Assembly (NCBI RefSeq): GCF_000745235.1
Contig: NZ_JQNL01000001.1
Span: forward strand, 2,356,001 to 2,420,000
DNA length: 64,000 nt
From: Luteibacter mycovicinus
GTDB lineage: Bacteria > Pseudomonadota > Gammaproteobacteria > Xanthomonadales > Rhodanobacteraceae
Direction of reading: 5' to 3'
Shown: one piece after another, positions 51,900 through 60,897 of the stretch
How positions within the stretch are numbered: the stretch's first letter is position 1
Layout: each line of letters begins with the position of its first letter
The notes under the pieces: generated by a model
Databases searched by the model: none
The model's input: the letters and a program-made list of their open reading frames with translations, nothing else
What the model was told of the DNA's origin: nothing
Position numbers and translations under genes: made by a program

Positions 51900-52928
51900 T
51901 CAGAGCCGCCGCGGCGCCGTCGATCCACGCACGACCAGATCCGGACTGAAGCCCTCGTTGGCCAGCACATGCGCCGGATCGTCGTGTTCGAGTTCCGCGA
52001 TCAACCGCTGCGCCGCATGCCGGCCGATTTCCTCGGTGTTCTGCCGCGCGGTGGTCAGCGCCGGCCAGGATTGCTTCGAAAACGGACTGTCCTCAAAACC
52101 GGCGATCGACAGCTCCCACGGCACGTCGACACCGCCCGAACGCGCGGCAGCAAGGACACCGGCTGCGATCTCGTCGTTGGATCCGAAGATCGCGGTAGGC
52201 GGCTCCTTCAGCGCAAGCAGCTTGCGCGCGCCACGAAAACCATCGTCGAACGAATAGTCGCCCTCAACCACCAGCTTCTTGTCGACCGGCAGGCCATATT
52301 CGCGCAGCGCATCCTCATAACCCTGATAGCGCTCCGGGCTCGACCGGTGCTCCTTGCCACCCCAGAGGAAGCCGATGCGGTGATGGCCCAGCTGGATCAG
52401 ATGCTCGGTAATGGCATACGCCGCGTCACGGTCGTCGACGAAAACGCACGGCCAGCCGTCCTGGGGATCCTGTCGCGCGGAAATGATCCGCACAAACGGG
52501 ACCTTCTGCTCGGTCAGCGCGGCGAGCAGCTTCGGCTGCTCGGACATCGGCGGGCAAAGAACGAGGCCGGCCAGCCGGTTGCGCCGGACCAGATCGCACA
52601 GCTGATCGGCCAGCTTGGGCAGCGACGAATCGCAGGGATGGATCTGCAGGCCGAAACCGCGCTCGCGGCAGACCGAGAGCACGCCGTTCTGCATGGCGAT
52701 GACGTAGTGGGCATTGGGATTGTCATACACCAGACCCAGCGCATACGTGCGCTGGCTGCGCAGGCTACGGGCGGCCTGGTCGGGCTGGTAATCCAGCGCA
52801 TCGATAGCGCGCTGCACCTTTTCCCGGGTGCGGGCGTGGACGGACGGCTCGTGGTTGATGACACGGGAGACGGTCTTCAGTGACACGCCGGCCCGTTCGG
52901 CCACGTCCTTGATGGTAGGGCTTCGCAA
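51900..52928 (-). CDS. nagR: LacI-family regulator of GlcNAc/glucose uptake (NagR-like)
   Basis: A 342-residue LacI/GalR repressor. Helix-turn-helix and hinge: IKDVAERAGVSLKTVSRVINHEPSV; then a periplasmic-binding-protein-like effector domain (ALGLVYDNPNAHYVIAMQNG ... DLVVRGST). The start is TTG at 52928, supported by GAGG 8 bases upstream and by the helix beginning at once; no usable ATG lies upstream. It lies beside a FucP-type transporter and kinase, as NagR does in Xanthomonas (from memory). The palindrome TGACAACGTTGTCA between nagP and the kinase gene is its likely operator. Confidence 0.9.
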   Translation of the reverse strand: MRSPTIKDVAERAGVSLKTVSRVINHEPSVHARTREKVQRAIDALDYQPDQAARSLRSQRTYALGLVYDNPNAHYVIAMQNGVLSVCRERGFGLQIHPCDSSLPKLADQLCDLVRRNRLAGLVLCPPMSEQPKLLAALTEQKVPFVRIISARQDPQDGWPCVFVDDRDAAYAITEHLIQLGHHRIGFLWGGKEHRSSPERYQGYEDALREYGLPVDKKLVVEGDYSFDDGFRGARKLLALKEPPTAIFGSNDEIAAGVLAAARSGGVDVPWELSIAGFEDSPFSKQSWPALTTARQNTEEIGRHAAQRLIAELEHDDPAHVLANEGFSPDLVVRGSTAPRRL

Positions 52929-52993
52929 TCTACGACCCTCGATAGCAGGACGGCCATCCTACTGGATGGCCGTCGCGGAGCGAAGATACCGGC

Positions 52994-54283
52994 TTATCTG
53001 CCGCCGTGCTGGCCGACCCGGTGGCCGGCCGCGCCGTAGTAGAGGATGTACAGGTAGCAGGGGACCATGACGCAGAGGAACACGGCCTGGAAGTCATAGA
53101 CCTGCTTGAGGTGCGCGAAAATCTGCGGAATGAGCGCACCACCGGCGATGCCCATGATCAGGAAGGCCGAGCCGAATTCGGTCAGGCGGCCGAGCCCCTT
53201 GATCGCCAGCGGGAAGATCGCCGGCCACATCATCGCGTTGGCGAAACCCAGCGCGGCGACGAAGGCGACCGAGGTGTAACCGGTGGTCACGTACGTGCCG
53301 ATCGAGAACAGCACACCGAGAATCGCCGAAATCGCAAGATAGCGCTGCTGCGACACGAATTTCGGAATCAGCAGCAGGCCCGCGACGTAGCCGAGCAGCA
53401 TGGCGAACAAGGTATACGAGGTGAAGTGCTTGGTGTCCTCGGGCGTCATGCCGAAGCCCTGACCGTACGTGCCGATGGCATCGCCGGCCATCACTTCCAC
53501 ACCCACATACACGAACAGGCAGAGCACGCCCAGCCACAGATGCGGGAAGCTGAAAACGCTGCCCTTGTCGTGACCGATGGCCCGCTCGGAATTGTCGTGC
53601 GACGCCTTGATTTCAGGCAGCGACGAACGCACCACCCAGACCGCGAGCACGACCAGCAGTGCCGCCATCACCATGTAGGGCATGTGCACCTTGGCCGCGA
53701 ACGCGGCCAGCAGCGCGTCTTTTTCACCAGGTGTCGCCGCGGCGGCGATCTGCTTGTCGAACGAGCCGATGTTGCTCATGACCACGGCGCCGAACACGAA
53801 GGGTGCGAGCGCGCCGGCGATCTTGTTGCAGATGCCCATGAACGCGATGCGTTGGGCCGCGCTGTCGATCGGACCGAGGATCGAGATATACGGATTGGAC
53901 GCGGTCTGCAGCAGCGAGAGGCCGGCGCCGATCACGAACAGACCGGTCAGTGCGCCCGGATAGATACGCATCGTGACGAACTGGCCGAACATCACGGCGC
54001 CGATGGCCATGACGAACAGGCCAAGACCCATGCCCTTCTTCATGCCGGTCTTCTTCAGGATGAAGGACGAGGGCAGGGCGAGGAAAAAGTACGAGAGATA
54101 GAACGCCATCGGTACGAGGAAGGCGTTGACGTCGTCCAGGTTGAAGGCCAGCTTGACGAACGTGATCAACGGCCCGTTGAGCCAGGTCACGAAGCCGAAG
54201 ATGAAGAACAGGACGCCGATGATGATCATCGGTACCAGGCTGGAATGGCGTGTCTCTTCGACAGCACCTGCAGTGGATGACAT
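52994..54283 (-). CDS. nagP: FucP-type sugar:H+ symporter (NagP-like)
   Basis: A 429-residue MFS transporter of the fucose/glucose/galactose permease group, with about 12 helices. Family marks: IIGVLFFIFGFVTWLNGPLI, FFLALPSSFILKKTGMKKGM, GAGLSLLQTASNPYISILGP and an AMMWPAIFPLAIKGLGRLTEFGSA-like block near the end. In xanthomonads and Shewanella this type (NagP) imports GlcNAc; glucose or both are possible here. The ATG at 54283 has GAGGGGAA 5 bases upstream. It diverges from the kinase gene, and both promoters carry the same repressor motif. Confidence 0.9.
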   Translation of the reverse strand: MSSTAGAVEETRHSSLVPMIIIGVLFFIFGFVTWLNGPLITFVKLAFNLDDVNAFLVPMAFYLSYFFLALPSSFILKKTGMKKGMGLGLFVMAIGAVMFGQFVTMRIYPGALTGLFVIGAGLSLLQTASNPYISILGPIDSAAQRIAFMGICNKIAGALAPFVFGAVVMSNIGSFDKQIAAAATPGEKDALLAAFAAKVHMPYMVMAALLVVLAVWVVRSSLPEIKASHDNSERAIGHDKGSVFSFPHLWLGVLCLFVYVGVEVMAGDAIGTYGQGFGMTPEDTKHFTSYTLFAMLLGYVAGLLLIPKFVSQQRYLAISAILGVLFSIGTYVTTGYTSVAFVAALGFANAMMWPAIFPLAIKGLGRLTEFGSAFLIMGIAGGALIPQIFAHLKQVYDFQAVFLCVMVPCYLYILYYGAAGHRVGQHGGR

Positions 54284-54336
54284 GGATGTTCCCCTCACGT
54301 GGTATGCCCCTAATTTGTCCCTTTATTGACTCGTGT

Positions 54337-54351
54337 GCGCAACGTTGTCAA
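54337..54351 (-). promoter_or_regulatory. Operator-like site over the nagP -35 box
   Basis: On the minus strand TTGACAACGTTGCGC: a perfect TTGACA (54351-54346) overlaps 11 of 14 bases of the palindrome found at 54551-54564. It lies about 60 bases before the nagP ATG. A LacI-type repressor here would block nagP transcription. Confidence 0.65.
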
Positions 54352-54549
54352 TCGGAAGAATCGCGCGACGAAAACGACCGGCCCCGTTTCTGACTTTCGA
54401 TGTCGCGGCGCGTCAAACCGCTTGCGCGCCAACCCTATGCCCGCCGCGAGGCCGTGCGACGCAAGGTCGTGGAGCCCGTCGACGTCATGTGAAACCGTTT
54501 CCTGCTGCAGTGCGTGATCGATTGCGCAATGTCCTAGCCATTTGTCCTG

Positions 54550-54564
54550 TTGACAACGTTGTCA
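54550..54564 (+). promoter_or_regulatory. Palindromic LacI-type operator before the kinase gene
   Basis: TGACAACGTTGTCA (54551-54564) is a perfect 14-bp palindrome and contains most of a TTGACA box (54550-54555). It lies 48 bases before the kinase GTG. It fits a LacI-family site with central CG. The 328-base nagP-kinase gap holds only this and the related site at 54337-54351 as clear signals. Confidence 0.75.
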
Positions 54565-54611
54565 TTTCAATCACAGACTGAAAACGAATCAGGGGCATCA
54601 AGGGGCAGGGC

Positions 54612-55637
54612 GTGGGCGAATCGGCCAAACAGCGGGATCTTCTGCGTGCGTCGCGGTCCGGGGCGTTCATCGCCGCCGACGTGGGCGGAACGCATGCCCG
54701 TATCGGCCTGGTCCGTCGCTCGTCCGGTTCGAATGCCATCGATGTCCTGCGCTACGAGCGCTATGCCTGCGCCGACTGGCCCAGCCTGACCGCCGTGCTC
54801 GGCGATTTCATCGGCCGTCTCGACGGCCATGAAGCGATCGAACACTGCGCCGTGGCCAGCGCCGGTTACGTACTGGGCGACGCCATCGTCAACGAGAACC
54901 TGCCCTGGCCGGTCTCCATCGGTGACATCCGTGAAACCCTCGGACTGCACGGCCTGGCCGTGGTCAACGATTTCGAAGCGGTGGCCTACGCCTGCCAGTT
55001 CCTGCGCAGCCACGAAACCACCGCCATCATCGAGACCAGCGCCGAGCCGGCCGTCGGTCCGATCCTAGTGATGGGTCCGGGTACGGGCCTGGGATCGGCG
55101 GTGCTCCTGCCGGGCTCGCCGCACGCCACCGTGCTGCCGACCGAGGCCGGTCAGATTTCCTTCGCGCCGGGCAACGAGCGCGAGGTCGCCATCCTCGGCG
55201 AACTCGCCCGCGGCCGCGATTACGTGTCGTACGAGACCGCCCTCTCGGGCCCGGGCCTCGTCAACCTCTACAAAGCCATTTCGACGCTGCGCGGGACGCC
55301 CGCGACCCTGACCGAACCGGCCGCTGTCACCAGCGCCGCACTCAGCGGAGGCGACCCCGCCGCCGTGGAAGCGCTGGATGTGTTCTGCGGCGTGCTCGGC
55401 AGTTTCGTCGGCGATCTCGCGATGCTCTACGGCGCACGCGGCGGTGTGTTCCTGGCTGGCGGCATCCTGCCCCAGGTCCGCGATCACCTGCTCGCCAGCA
55501 GCTTTGCCAACAGGTTCTTCAACAAGGGCGTCATGCGCGCCTTTCTCCAGCAAGTGCCGGTACGTCTGATGGACCACGGACAGTTGGGAGTGATCGGTGC
55601 CGCCGGTCTCTACCTGCACGGTTCGACCGCTCAGTGA
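54612..55637 (+). CDS. Glk-family glucokinase or N-acetylglucosamine kinase
   Basis: A 341-residue sugar kinase of the bacterial glucokinase (Glk) family. ATP motif FIAADVGGTHARIGLV, sugar-binding VVNDFEAVAYA, second phosphate loop VMGPGTGLGSAVLLPG, TEAGQISFAP, and GVFLAGGILPQV. In xanthomonad nag clusters Glk-like kinases act on GlcNAc (NagK-II), so glucose and GlcNAc are both plausible substrates. The start is GTG with AGGGGCAGGG just upstream. It is followed after 90 bases by the TonB receptor gene and probably shares its NagR-controlled promoter. Confidence 0.88.
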   Translation: MGESAKQRDLLRASRSGAFIAADVGGTHARIGLVRRSSGSNAIDVLRYERYACADWPSLTAVLGDFIGRLDGHEAIEHCAVASAGYVLGDAIVNENLPWPVSIGDIRETLGLHGLAVVNDFEAVAYACQFLRSHETTAIIETSAEPAVGPILVMGPGTGLGSAVLLPGSPHATVLPTEAGQISFAPGNEREVAILGELARGRDYVSYETALSGPGLVNLYKAISTLRGTPATLTEPAAVTSAALSGGDPAAVEALDVFCGVLGSFVGDLAMLYGARGGVFLAGGILPQVRDHLLASSFANRFFNKGVMRAFLQQVPVRLMDHGQLGVIGAAGLYLHGSTAQ

Positions 55638-55727
55638 AGAGCGGGAAAGGAACGCAGGCTCAGTAAGCCACCGGGTCGCAAGACCCTTCGATAGCAACGA
55701 AAGCTTTTCCTCTGAGGGGAGGACACC

Positions 55728-58460
55728 ATGTCGCATCGTAGAAACCTGCTCGCGGCGAGCATCATCGCCGGATTGTGTTGTTTCACGGGTATGGCCGCCG
55801 CGCAGGACGCGTCGACAGCACCTGCGAAGACGCAGACCGCCCAGGAAAAAGCTGACGCCGCCAAGGCCGCGCAGCTCGAGGGCGTCACCGTTACCGGCAT
55901 CCGGGCCAGTCTCGAGAAGTCGCTGGACACCAAGCGCAATGCCGACGCGATCGTCGAGGCCGTAACGGCCGAAGACATCGGCAAGTTCCCCAACACCAAC
56001 GTCGCCGAAGCGATGACGCAGATCCCGGGCGTCACCATCGACCGTCAGTTCGGCCAGGGCGACCGCGTGTCGATCGACGGCACCGATCCCAGTCTCAACC
56101 TGACGTTCCTGAACGGCCAGCCCGTGTCGCAGACGCCGTGGCAGTACGGCGCGCAGCCGAACCGTGGCTTCGATTTCACCATGCTCGCGCCGGAAATCGT
56201 CGGTCGCCTGGAAGTCTACAAGTCGCCCGAAGCACGCCTGACCGAAGGCAGCCTTGGCGGTACCGTGCTCCTGCACACACTGCAGCCGCTCGACCTGCCG
56301 GCCAACACCGTTCGCGGTTCGTTCGGTCTGAACTACAACGACCAGGGCACGGCGGGCTCGCGCCCGAACGGCTCGGCGCTGTACAGCTGGCATAACGACA
56401 GCAAGACCTTCGGCATCATCAGTTCCATCCAGCATTACGAAGAGAAGATCGACCGCCAGGGCTTCGAGATCTTCAGTTACAGCCCGGTATCCAAGTGGGC
56501 CGCCAGCCCGGCCGTCGCCGCCGGCATCGCCAACGGCACGCTCGATCCGAATGCCAAGGTGCCCGACGAGATCAACTCGGCGTGGTTCCAGCAGAAGCGC
56601 AAGCGCGACACCGCGACGCTCGGTTTCCAGATTCGTCCCACGAACAACTGGGACATCGACATCAACAGCCTGTTCGTCCGCGAGAACTTCGACAACTGGA
56701 ACCAGTCGCTGTATCCGTTCACGGGCGCCACGCCGGGTAACGTGACCAGCTTCAACCAGGGTCCGAACGGCGTCGTCACGGGCGGCCATGTCTGCGGCAA
56801 CGACTCGCCGAACTGCCCGGCCATCGCGCAGGACACGTTCGACAGCAATATTCGCAAGTCCGTCGTGCGCACCTCGGCGTTCGACCTGAAATCCGAGTAC
56901 CGTGGCGACAGCTGGAAGGTGTCCGGCGCCGCCGGTTACAGCAAGGCCGAAAACAACAGCATTTCTCAGGCGGTGATGGAGCCGGTGTACGCCGGCGGTT
57001 ACACCTGGGACATCAACAAGGGCTTCAATTTCGACAGCCCCGCCGCCGCACGCGATCCGGCCAACTGGCACATGGGTGACGTCGACGGCCTCGGCGGCTG
57101 GCCGGGCAACTACGGCAACTATTCCGCATCGTCACGCGATACGTACGGTCAGCTCGATTTCTCGAAGTATTTCGATTCCTTCATCAACGAAGTGGCCGTC
57201 GGCTACCGCTGGAATCGTCATGAAGAAGGCATGCAGGCGCATGTCTATGGTGGCAACGCACCGACCAACCTTGCCGCGCTCGGCTTCGGCGGTTTCACCC
57301 ACACGCTGGACGCTCTCGATGGCCTCGACGGTTCCGCGAGCCACGTGATGCCGGACAAGGCAGCACAGTACGCGTGGGTGCGTAACACCAACGGTGGCAA
57401 CGAAGACCCGGGTACGTACCTCAACGGCACGTATAACCTGGTCGAAAAGACCAATGCCGCTTACGCCCAGGCGAATTTCGCGGGTGGCGGTTTCCACGGC
57501 AACTTCGGTATCCGCTACGTCGACACCAAGACCGACGGCTCGGGCTTCAACTACAGCGGCGCCCCGGTGCTCCCGGCACCGGCCGGTTCGTGGCAGACCT
57601 CGTCGCGTACGTCGAAAAACTGGCTGCCCAGCCTCAACGTCGCGTACGACCTGACCGATGAAGTCGTGCTGCGTGCCGCAGCCGCCAAGGTGATCGCACG
57701 TCCGCCGTACAACATGCAGGTGAACAACCTGTTCCTCAACGATTCGGTGCTGACCGGCTCGGGTGGCAACCCGGACCTGAAGGACTATAAGTCGAAGAAC
57801 TACTCGGTCTCCGCCGAATGGTATTTCGCACCGCAGTCCTACCTGGCCGTCACCGGCTTCCTGAAGCAGATCGACAACTACACGGTCGTCGACTCGGCCA
57901 ACGAGACGCAGTTCAACTCCGGCCTGGTCAACGATCCGACGACGTTCGCACGTCAGGTCGCGCAGGGTCTGTGCACCGCCGACGGCTTCTGCACGTACTC
58001 GATCAGCCGTCCGCGCAATACCGGCTCGGGCAAGGTTCGCGGCGGCAGCATCAGCTATCAGCAGGCGTTCTGGGATACCGGCTTCGGCACGACGGCGAGC
58101 TATACCTACGCCAAGGGTACGCTCGATTCCGGCGGCGCCCTGCCGTACAACTCGCAGAACGCCTACTCGATCAGCCCGTACTACGAGAACGGTCCCTTCA
58201 GTGCCCGCGTCACGTACAACTGGCGCAGCAAGTATCTGGCCGGCGGTTACATCGCCGGTGCGCCGCCGGCCACCACGGCCGACTATGGCGACCTGGGTGC
58301 CACGCTCGGCTGGAAACTCAACAAGGCGGTCTCGTTCACGCTCGCAGGCATGAATCTGACCAACGAGAAGTACAAGCAGTACCTGACCGTCACCTCGATG
58401 CCGGTCGCCAAGTACACCACCGGTCGCCGCTACATGGCCTCGGTGCACTTCGACCTCTGA
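55728..58460 (+). CDS. TonB-dependent receptor, Xanthomonas-Caulobacter type, for (chito)oligosaccharides
   Basis: A 910-residue outer-membrane receptor. Signal peptide (LLAASIIAGLCCFTGMAAAQ), TonB-box region LEGVTVTGIRASLEKSLDTK, plug (DIGKFPNTNVAEAMTQIPGV, DRVSIDGTDPSLNLTFLNGQ, IVGRLEVYKSPEARLTEGS) and a long barrel ending RRYMASVHFDL. The VTVTGIRASL...KRNADAIVEAV form is the large receptor subfamily of xanthomonads and Caulobacter used for plant and chitin sugars. The neighbouring kinase, nagP and hexosaminidase suggest GlcNAc oligomers. GGGGAGG lies 6 bases before the ATG, and a strong terminator follows. Confidence 0.94.
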   Translation: MSHRRNLLAASIIAGLCCFTGMAAAQDASTAPAKTQTAQEKADAAKAAQLEGVTVTGIRASLEKSLDTKRNADAIVEAVTAEDIGKFPNTNVAEAMTQIPGVTIDRQFGQGDRVSIDGTDPSLNLTFLNGQPVSQTPWQYGAQPNRGFDFTMLAPEIVGRLEVYKSPEARLTEGSLGGTVLLHTLQPLDLPANTVRGSFGLNYNDQGTAGSRPNGSALYSWHNDSKTFGIISSIQHYEEKIDRQGFEIFSYSPVSKWAASPAVAAGIANGTLDPNAKVPDEINSAWFQQKRKRDTATLGFQIRPTNNWDIDINSLFVRENFDNWNQSLYPFTGATPGNVTSFNQGPNGVVTGGHVCGNDSPNCPAIAQDTFDSNIRKSVVRTSAFDLKSEYRGDSWKVSGAAGYSKAENNSISQAVMEPVYAGGYTWDINKGFNFDSPAAARDPANWHMGDVDGLGGWPGNYGNYSASSRDTYGQLDFSKYFDSFINEVAVGYRWNRHEEGMQAHVYGGNAPTNLAALGFGGFTHTLDALDGLDGSASHVMPDKAAQYAWVRNTNGGNEDPGTYLNGTYNLVEKTNAAYAQANFAGGGFHGNFGIRYVDTKTDGSGFNYSGAPVLPAPAGSWQTSSRTSKNWLPSLNVAYDLTDEVVLRAAAAKVIARPPYNMQVNNLFLNDSVLTGSGGNPDLKDYKSKNYSVSAEWYFAPQSYLAVTGFLKQIDNYTVVDSANETQFNSGLVNDPTTFARQVAQGLCTADGFCTYSISRPRNTGSGKVRGGSISYQQAFWDTGFGTTASYTYAKGTLDSGGALPYNSQNAYSISPYYENGPFSARVTYNWRSKYLAGGYIAGAPPATTADYGDLGATLGWKLNKAVSFTLAGMNLTNEKYKQYLTVTSMPVAKYTTGRRYMASVHFDL

Positions 58461-58520
58461 TACGCGGTACGTCCGGGCGGCCATGGATGGCCGCCAACCC
58501 CTCTGAAGCTCCATTCCCCA

Positions 58521-58556
58521 CGGGCCCGATCCTCCTTATCGGGCCCGCTTTTTTTT
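58521..58556 (+). terminator. Rho-independent terminator after the TonB receptor
   Basis: CGGGCCCGAT/ATCGGGCCCG, a perfect 10-bp stem with a 7-base loop, is followed by C and eight T residues. It separates the receptor gene from the hexosaminidase gene. Confidence 0.96.
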
Positions 58557-58620
58557 GCTTCCCACCGTCACGATGGTTCGCCACAATCGTGGCCCGAACG
58601 TCAGACCTCCGGAGTCATCG

Positions 58621-60897
58621 ATGCGCCGTACCCTCCTGCTCGCCCTGGCCGTCGGCCTCACCGCTTGTGCCGATCAGCAGCCGAAACGCGAGACGGGTCC
58701 CGTCGATAACATGCCGCTTTCCCTCATTCCGCAGCCTGCGCAGCTTCAGCGCACGCCGGGCCGCTTCAAGCTCGACGCCACGGCGACCATCACGGTGACG
58801 CCCGGCGATACCGCGGCGAAGCACGTCGCCGCTCAGCTGCAGAGCTGGGTTCGTCAGGCGCGCGGCATCACTCTCGCCATCGTCGAGGGCAAGCCGAAGT
58901 CGGGCGGCATCAGCCTGGCCACCAGTGCGGCGATCAAGGGCCGCGAGGCCTATACGCTCGACGTCGACGGCAAGGGCGTGCGCATCGCCGCCAACGATGA
59001 AACGGGTCTCTTCTACGGCGCGGTGACCTACTGGCAGCTGCTGACCGATCCGGCGGCCCAGGGCGGTGTGCCCGGCGTGCATATCGTCGATGCCCCCCGC
59101 TTCGAATGGCGCGGCCTGATGCTCGACTCCAGCCGGCATTTCCAGTCGGTGAGCGAGATCGAGCACCTGCTCGACCAGATGGCGATGCACAAGCTCAACA
59201 CATTCCACTGGCACCTCACCGACGACCAGGGCTGGCGCCTGCAGATCGACAAGTACCCGAAGCTCACCGAAACCGGTGCCTGCCGCAAGGCGATCGGGCC
59301 GGACGTCGCCCTCACCGGTGGCGAAGACAAGCCGTACTGCGGCTTCTACACGCAGGACGAGGCGAAGCAGATCGTCGCCTATGCCGCCGAGCGCCACATC
59401 ACCGTCGTGCCGGAAATCGAAATGCCCGGTCATGCGCAGGCGGCGGTCGCGTCCTATCCGAAGCTTGGCAACGGCAAGAAACTGGCGGTCTCCGGCGACT
59501 GGGGCGTCAACACGGCCTTGTTCAATACCGACGACGCCACCTTCGTGGTCATGCAGGACGTGCTCGACGAGGTCATGGCGATCTTCCCGTCGACGTATAT
59601 CCACGTCGGTGGCGATGAGGCGGCCAAGGACGAGTGGGAACATTCGAAGGCGGTGCAGGCGAAGATGAAGTCGCTGGGCATCACGGATGAAGAGAAGATG
59701 CAGGGCTGGTTCGTCGCCCGCATCGGCGACTACCTGGACAAGCACGGTCGCCGCCTGATCGGCTGGGACGAGATCCTCGACGGCAAGGTGCCGGCCACCG
59801 CCACCGTCATGTCGTGGCGCGGGACCAGGGGCGCGATCAAGGCGGCGAATGCCGGCCACGATGTGGTCATGGCGCCGTCGCCGACGCTGTACCTCGACCA
59901 GCTGCAGTCCACGCTGCCGGACGAGCCGCCGGGCCGCCCGTCCGGCCAGACGCTGAAGACCCTCTACGATTTCGAACCGGTGCCGTCGGATATCGCGCCC
60001 GACAAGGCCGACCACGTGCTTGGTGAGCAGGTCACGCTCTTCACCGAGTACCAGCCCAACTGGTACCGCATCCAGCACGCCATCTTCCCGCGTATCGCCG
60101 CGGTCGCCGAGCGCACCTGGTCGCCGAAGGCCGACTGGAACAGCTTCATCGCAAGGCTGCCGGCGCAGATGTCGCGCTATCGCGCGGCGGGTATCGTCCC
60201 GGCGGACAGCGTCTATGCGGTAGCGATCGCCACGGAGGCCGCCGCGGACGACAAGGCGCGCGTCACGCTCTCGACCCAGAGCGGCTACGGCACGATCCGC
60301 TACACCACCGACGGTTCGGCACCGACCGCGCAGTCCACCGCGTACAGCGCGCCCTTCGACGTCGCGTTGCCGACGACGGTGCGTGCGAATGCCTTCGCGG
60401 GTGGCTTCGGTCTTGCCGGCCCGCGCGATCGCGCGATCGATGCGAAGTCGCTGCTGCACCGCTCCAGCGATGAGCTCGACACCTGCGGCGACAAGCTCGT
60501 GCTGCGCCTCGAGGCCGCCAACGCCGTCGATGGCGTCCGCCCGGTCTACAAGGTGGACATCATGAATACGTGCTGGGTGTGGAAGGGGGTCAGGCTCGAT
60601 GGTCGCTATGGCGTCGATGTCACGGTCGACCGCCTGCCGTACAACTACGCCCTGTGGAAGGACACGGCGGGCATCGTGTCACGCAAGGCGCGCTCGGCGG
60701 CTGGTGAGATCGAAGTACATCAGGACACCTGCGACGGCCCGAAGCTGAGCACCATCCCGCTGGCGCCCGCGAAGGACAGCCGCGCCACCTTGCAGGGCAT
60801 CCTGCCCAAGCGCGAGGGTACGCATGATCTCTGCTTCGTGGTCACGGGCAAGCCCGGCCCGAAGCTCTGGGTGATCGGCGATATCCAGCTGCGCTGA
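58621..60897 (+). CDS. GH20 beta-N-acetylhexosaminidase lipoprotein
   Basis: A 758-residue family-20 glycosidase removing terminal GlcNAc from chitin oligomers. The lipobox LTAC (Cys16) indicates a lipoprotein on the periplasmic or cell-surface side. Domains: N-terminal alpha/beta domain (about 35-160), catalytic TIM barrel with RGLMLDSSRHFQSV, HWHLTDDQGWRL and the catalytic pair Asp332-Glu333 in HVGGDEAAKDEW, then a CHB_HEX_C-type Fn3 domain (YGTIRYTTDGSAPTAQ), and a further 140-residue C-terminal domain with four cysteines. CCGGAG lies 7 bases before the ATG. It reads after the TonB receptor terminator and so has its own promoter. Confidence 0.95.
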   Translation: MRRTLLLALAVGLTACADQQPKRETGPVDNMPLSLIPQPAQLQRTPGRFKLDATATITVTPGDTAAKHVAAQLQSWVRQARGITLAIVEGKPKSGGISLATSAAIKGREAYTLDVDGKGVRIAANDETGLFYGAVTYWQLLTDPAAQGGVPGVHIVDAPRFEWRGLMLDSSRHFQSVSEIEHLLDQMAMHKLNTFHWHLTDDQGWRLQIDKYPKLTETGACRKAIGPDVALTGGEDKPYCGFYTQDEAKQIVAYAAERHITVVPEIEMPGHAQAAVASYPKLGNGKKLAVSGDWGVNTALFNTDDATFVVMQDVLDEVMAIFPSTYIHVGGDEAAKDEWEHSKAVQAKMKSLGITDEEKMQGWFVARIGDYLDKHGRRLIGWDEILDGKVPATATVMSWRGTRGAIKAANAGHDVVMAPSPTLYLDQLQSTLPDEPPGRPSGQTLKTLYDFEPVPSDIAPDKADHVLGEQVTLFTEYQPNWYRIQHAIFPRIAAVAERTWSPKADWNSFIARLPAQMSRYRAAGIVPADSVYAVAIATEAAADDKARVTLSTQSGYGTIRYTTDGSAPTAQSTAYSAPFDVALPTTVRANAFAGGFGLAGPRDRAIDAKSLLHRSSDELDTCGDKLVLRLEAANAVDGVRPVYKVDIMNTCWVWKGVRLDGRYGVDVTVDRLPYNYALWKDTAGIVSRKARSAAGEIEVHQDTCDGPKLSTIPLAPAKDSRATLQGILPKREGTHDLCFVVTGKPGPKLWVIGDIQLR

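Noticed and set aside
51529..51970. Small open frames inside the composite hairpin element
   Set aside because: Their similar ends (GEGRRRT) come only from the inverted 44-nt core; no ribosome-binding site or domain supports them.
55065..60459. Long antisense frames over the kinase, TonB receptor and hexosaminidase genes
   Set aside because: No recognisable domains, Arg/Gly/Val-rich; sense genes are clear.
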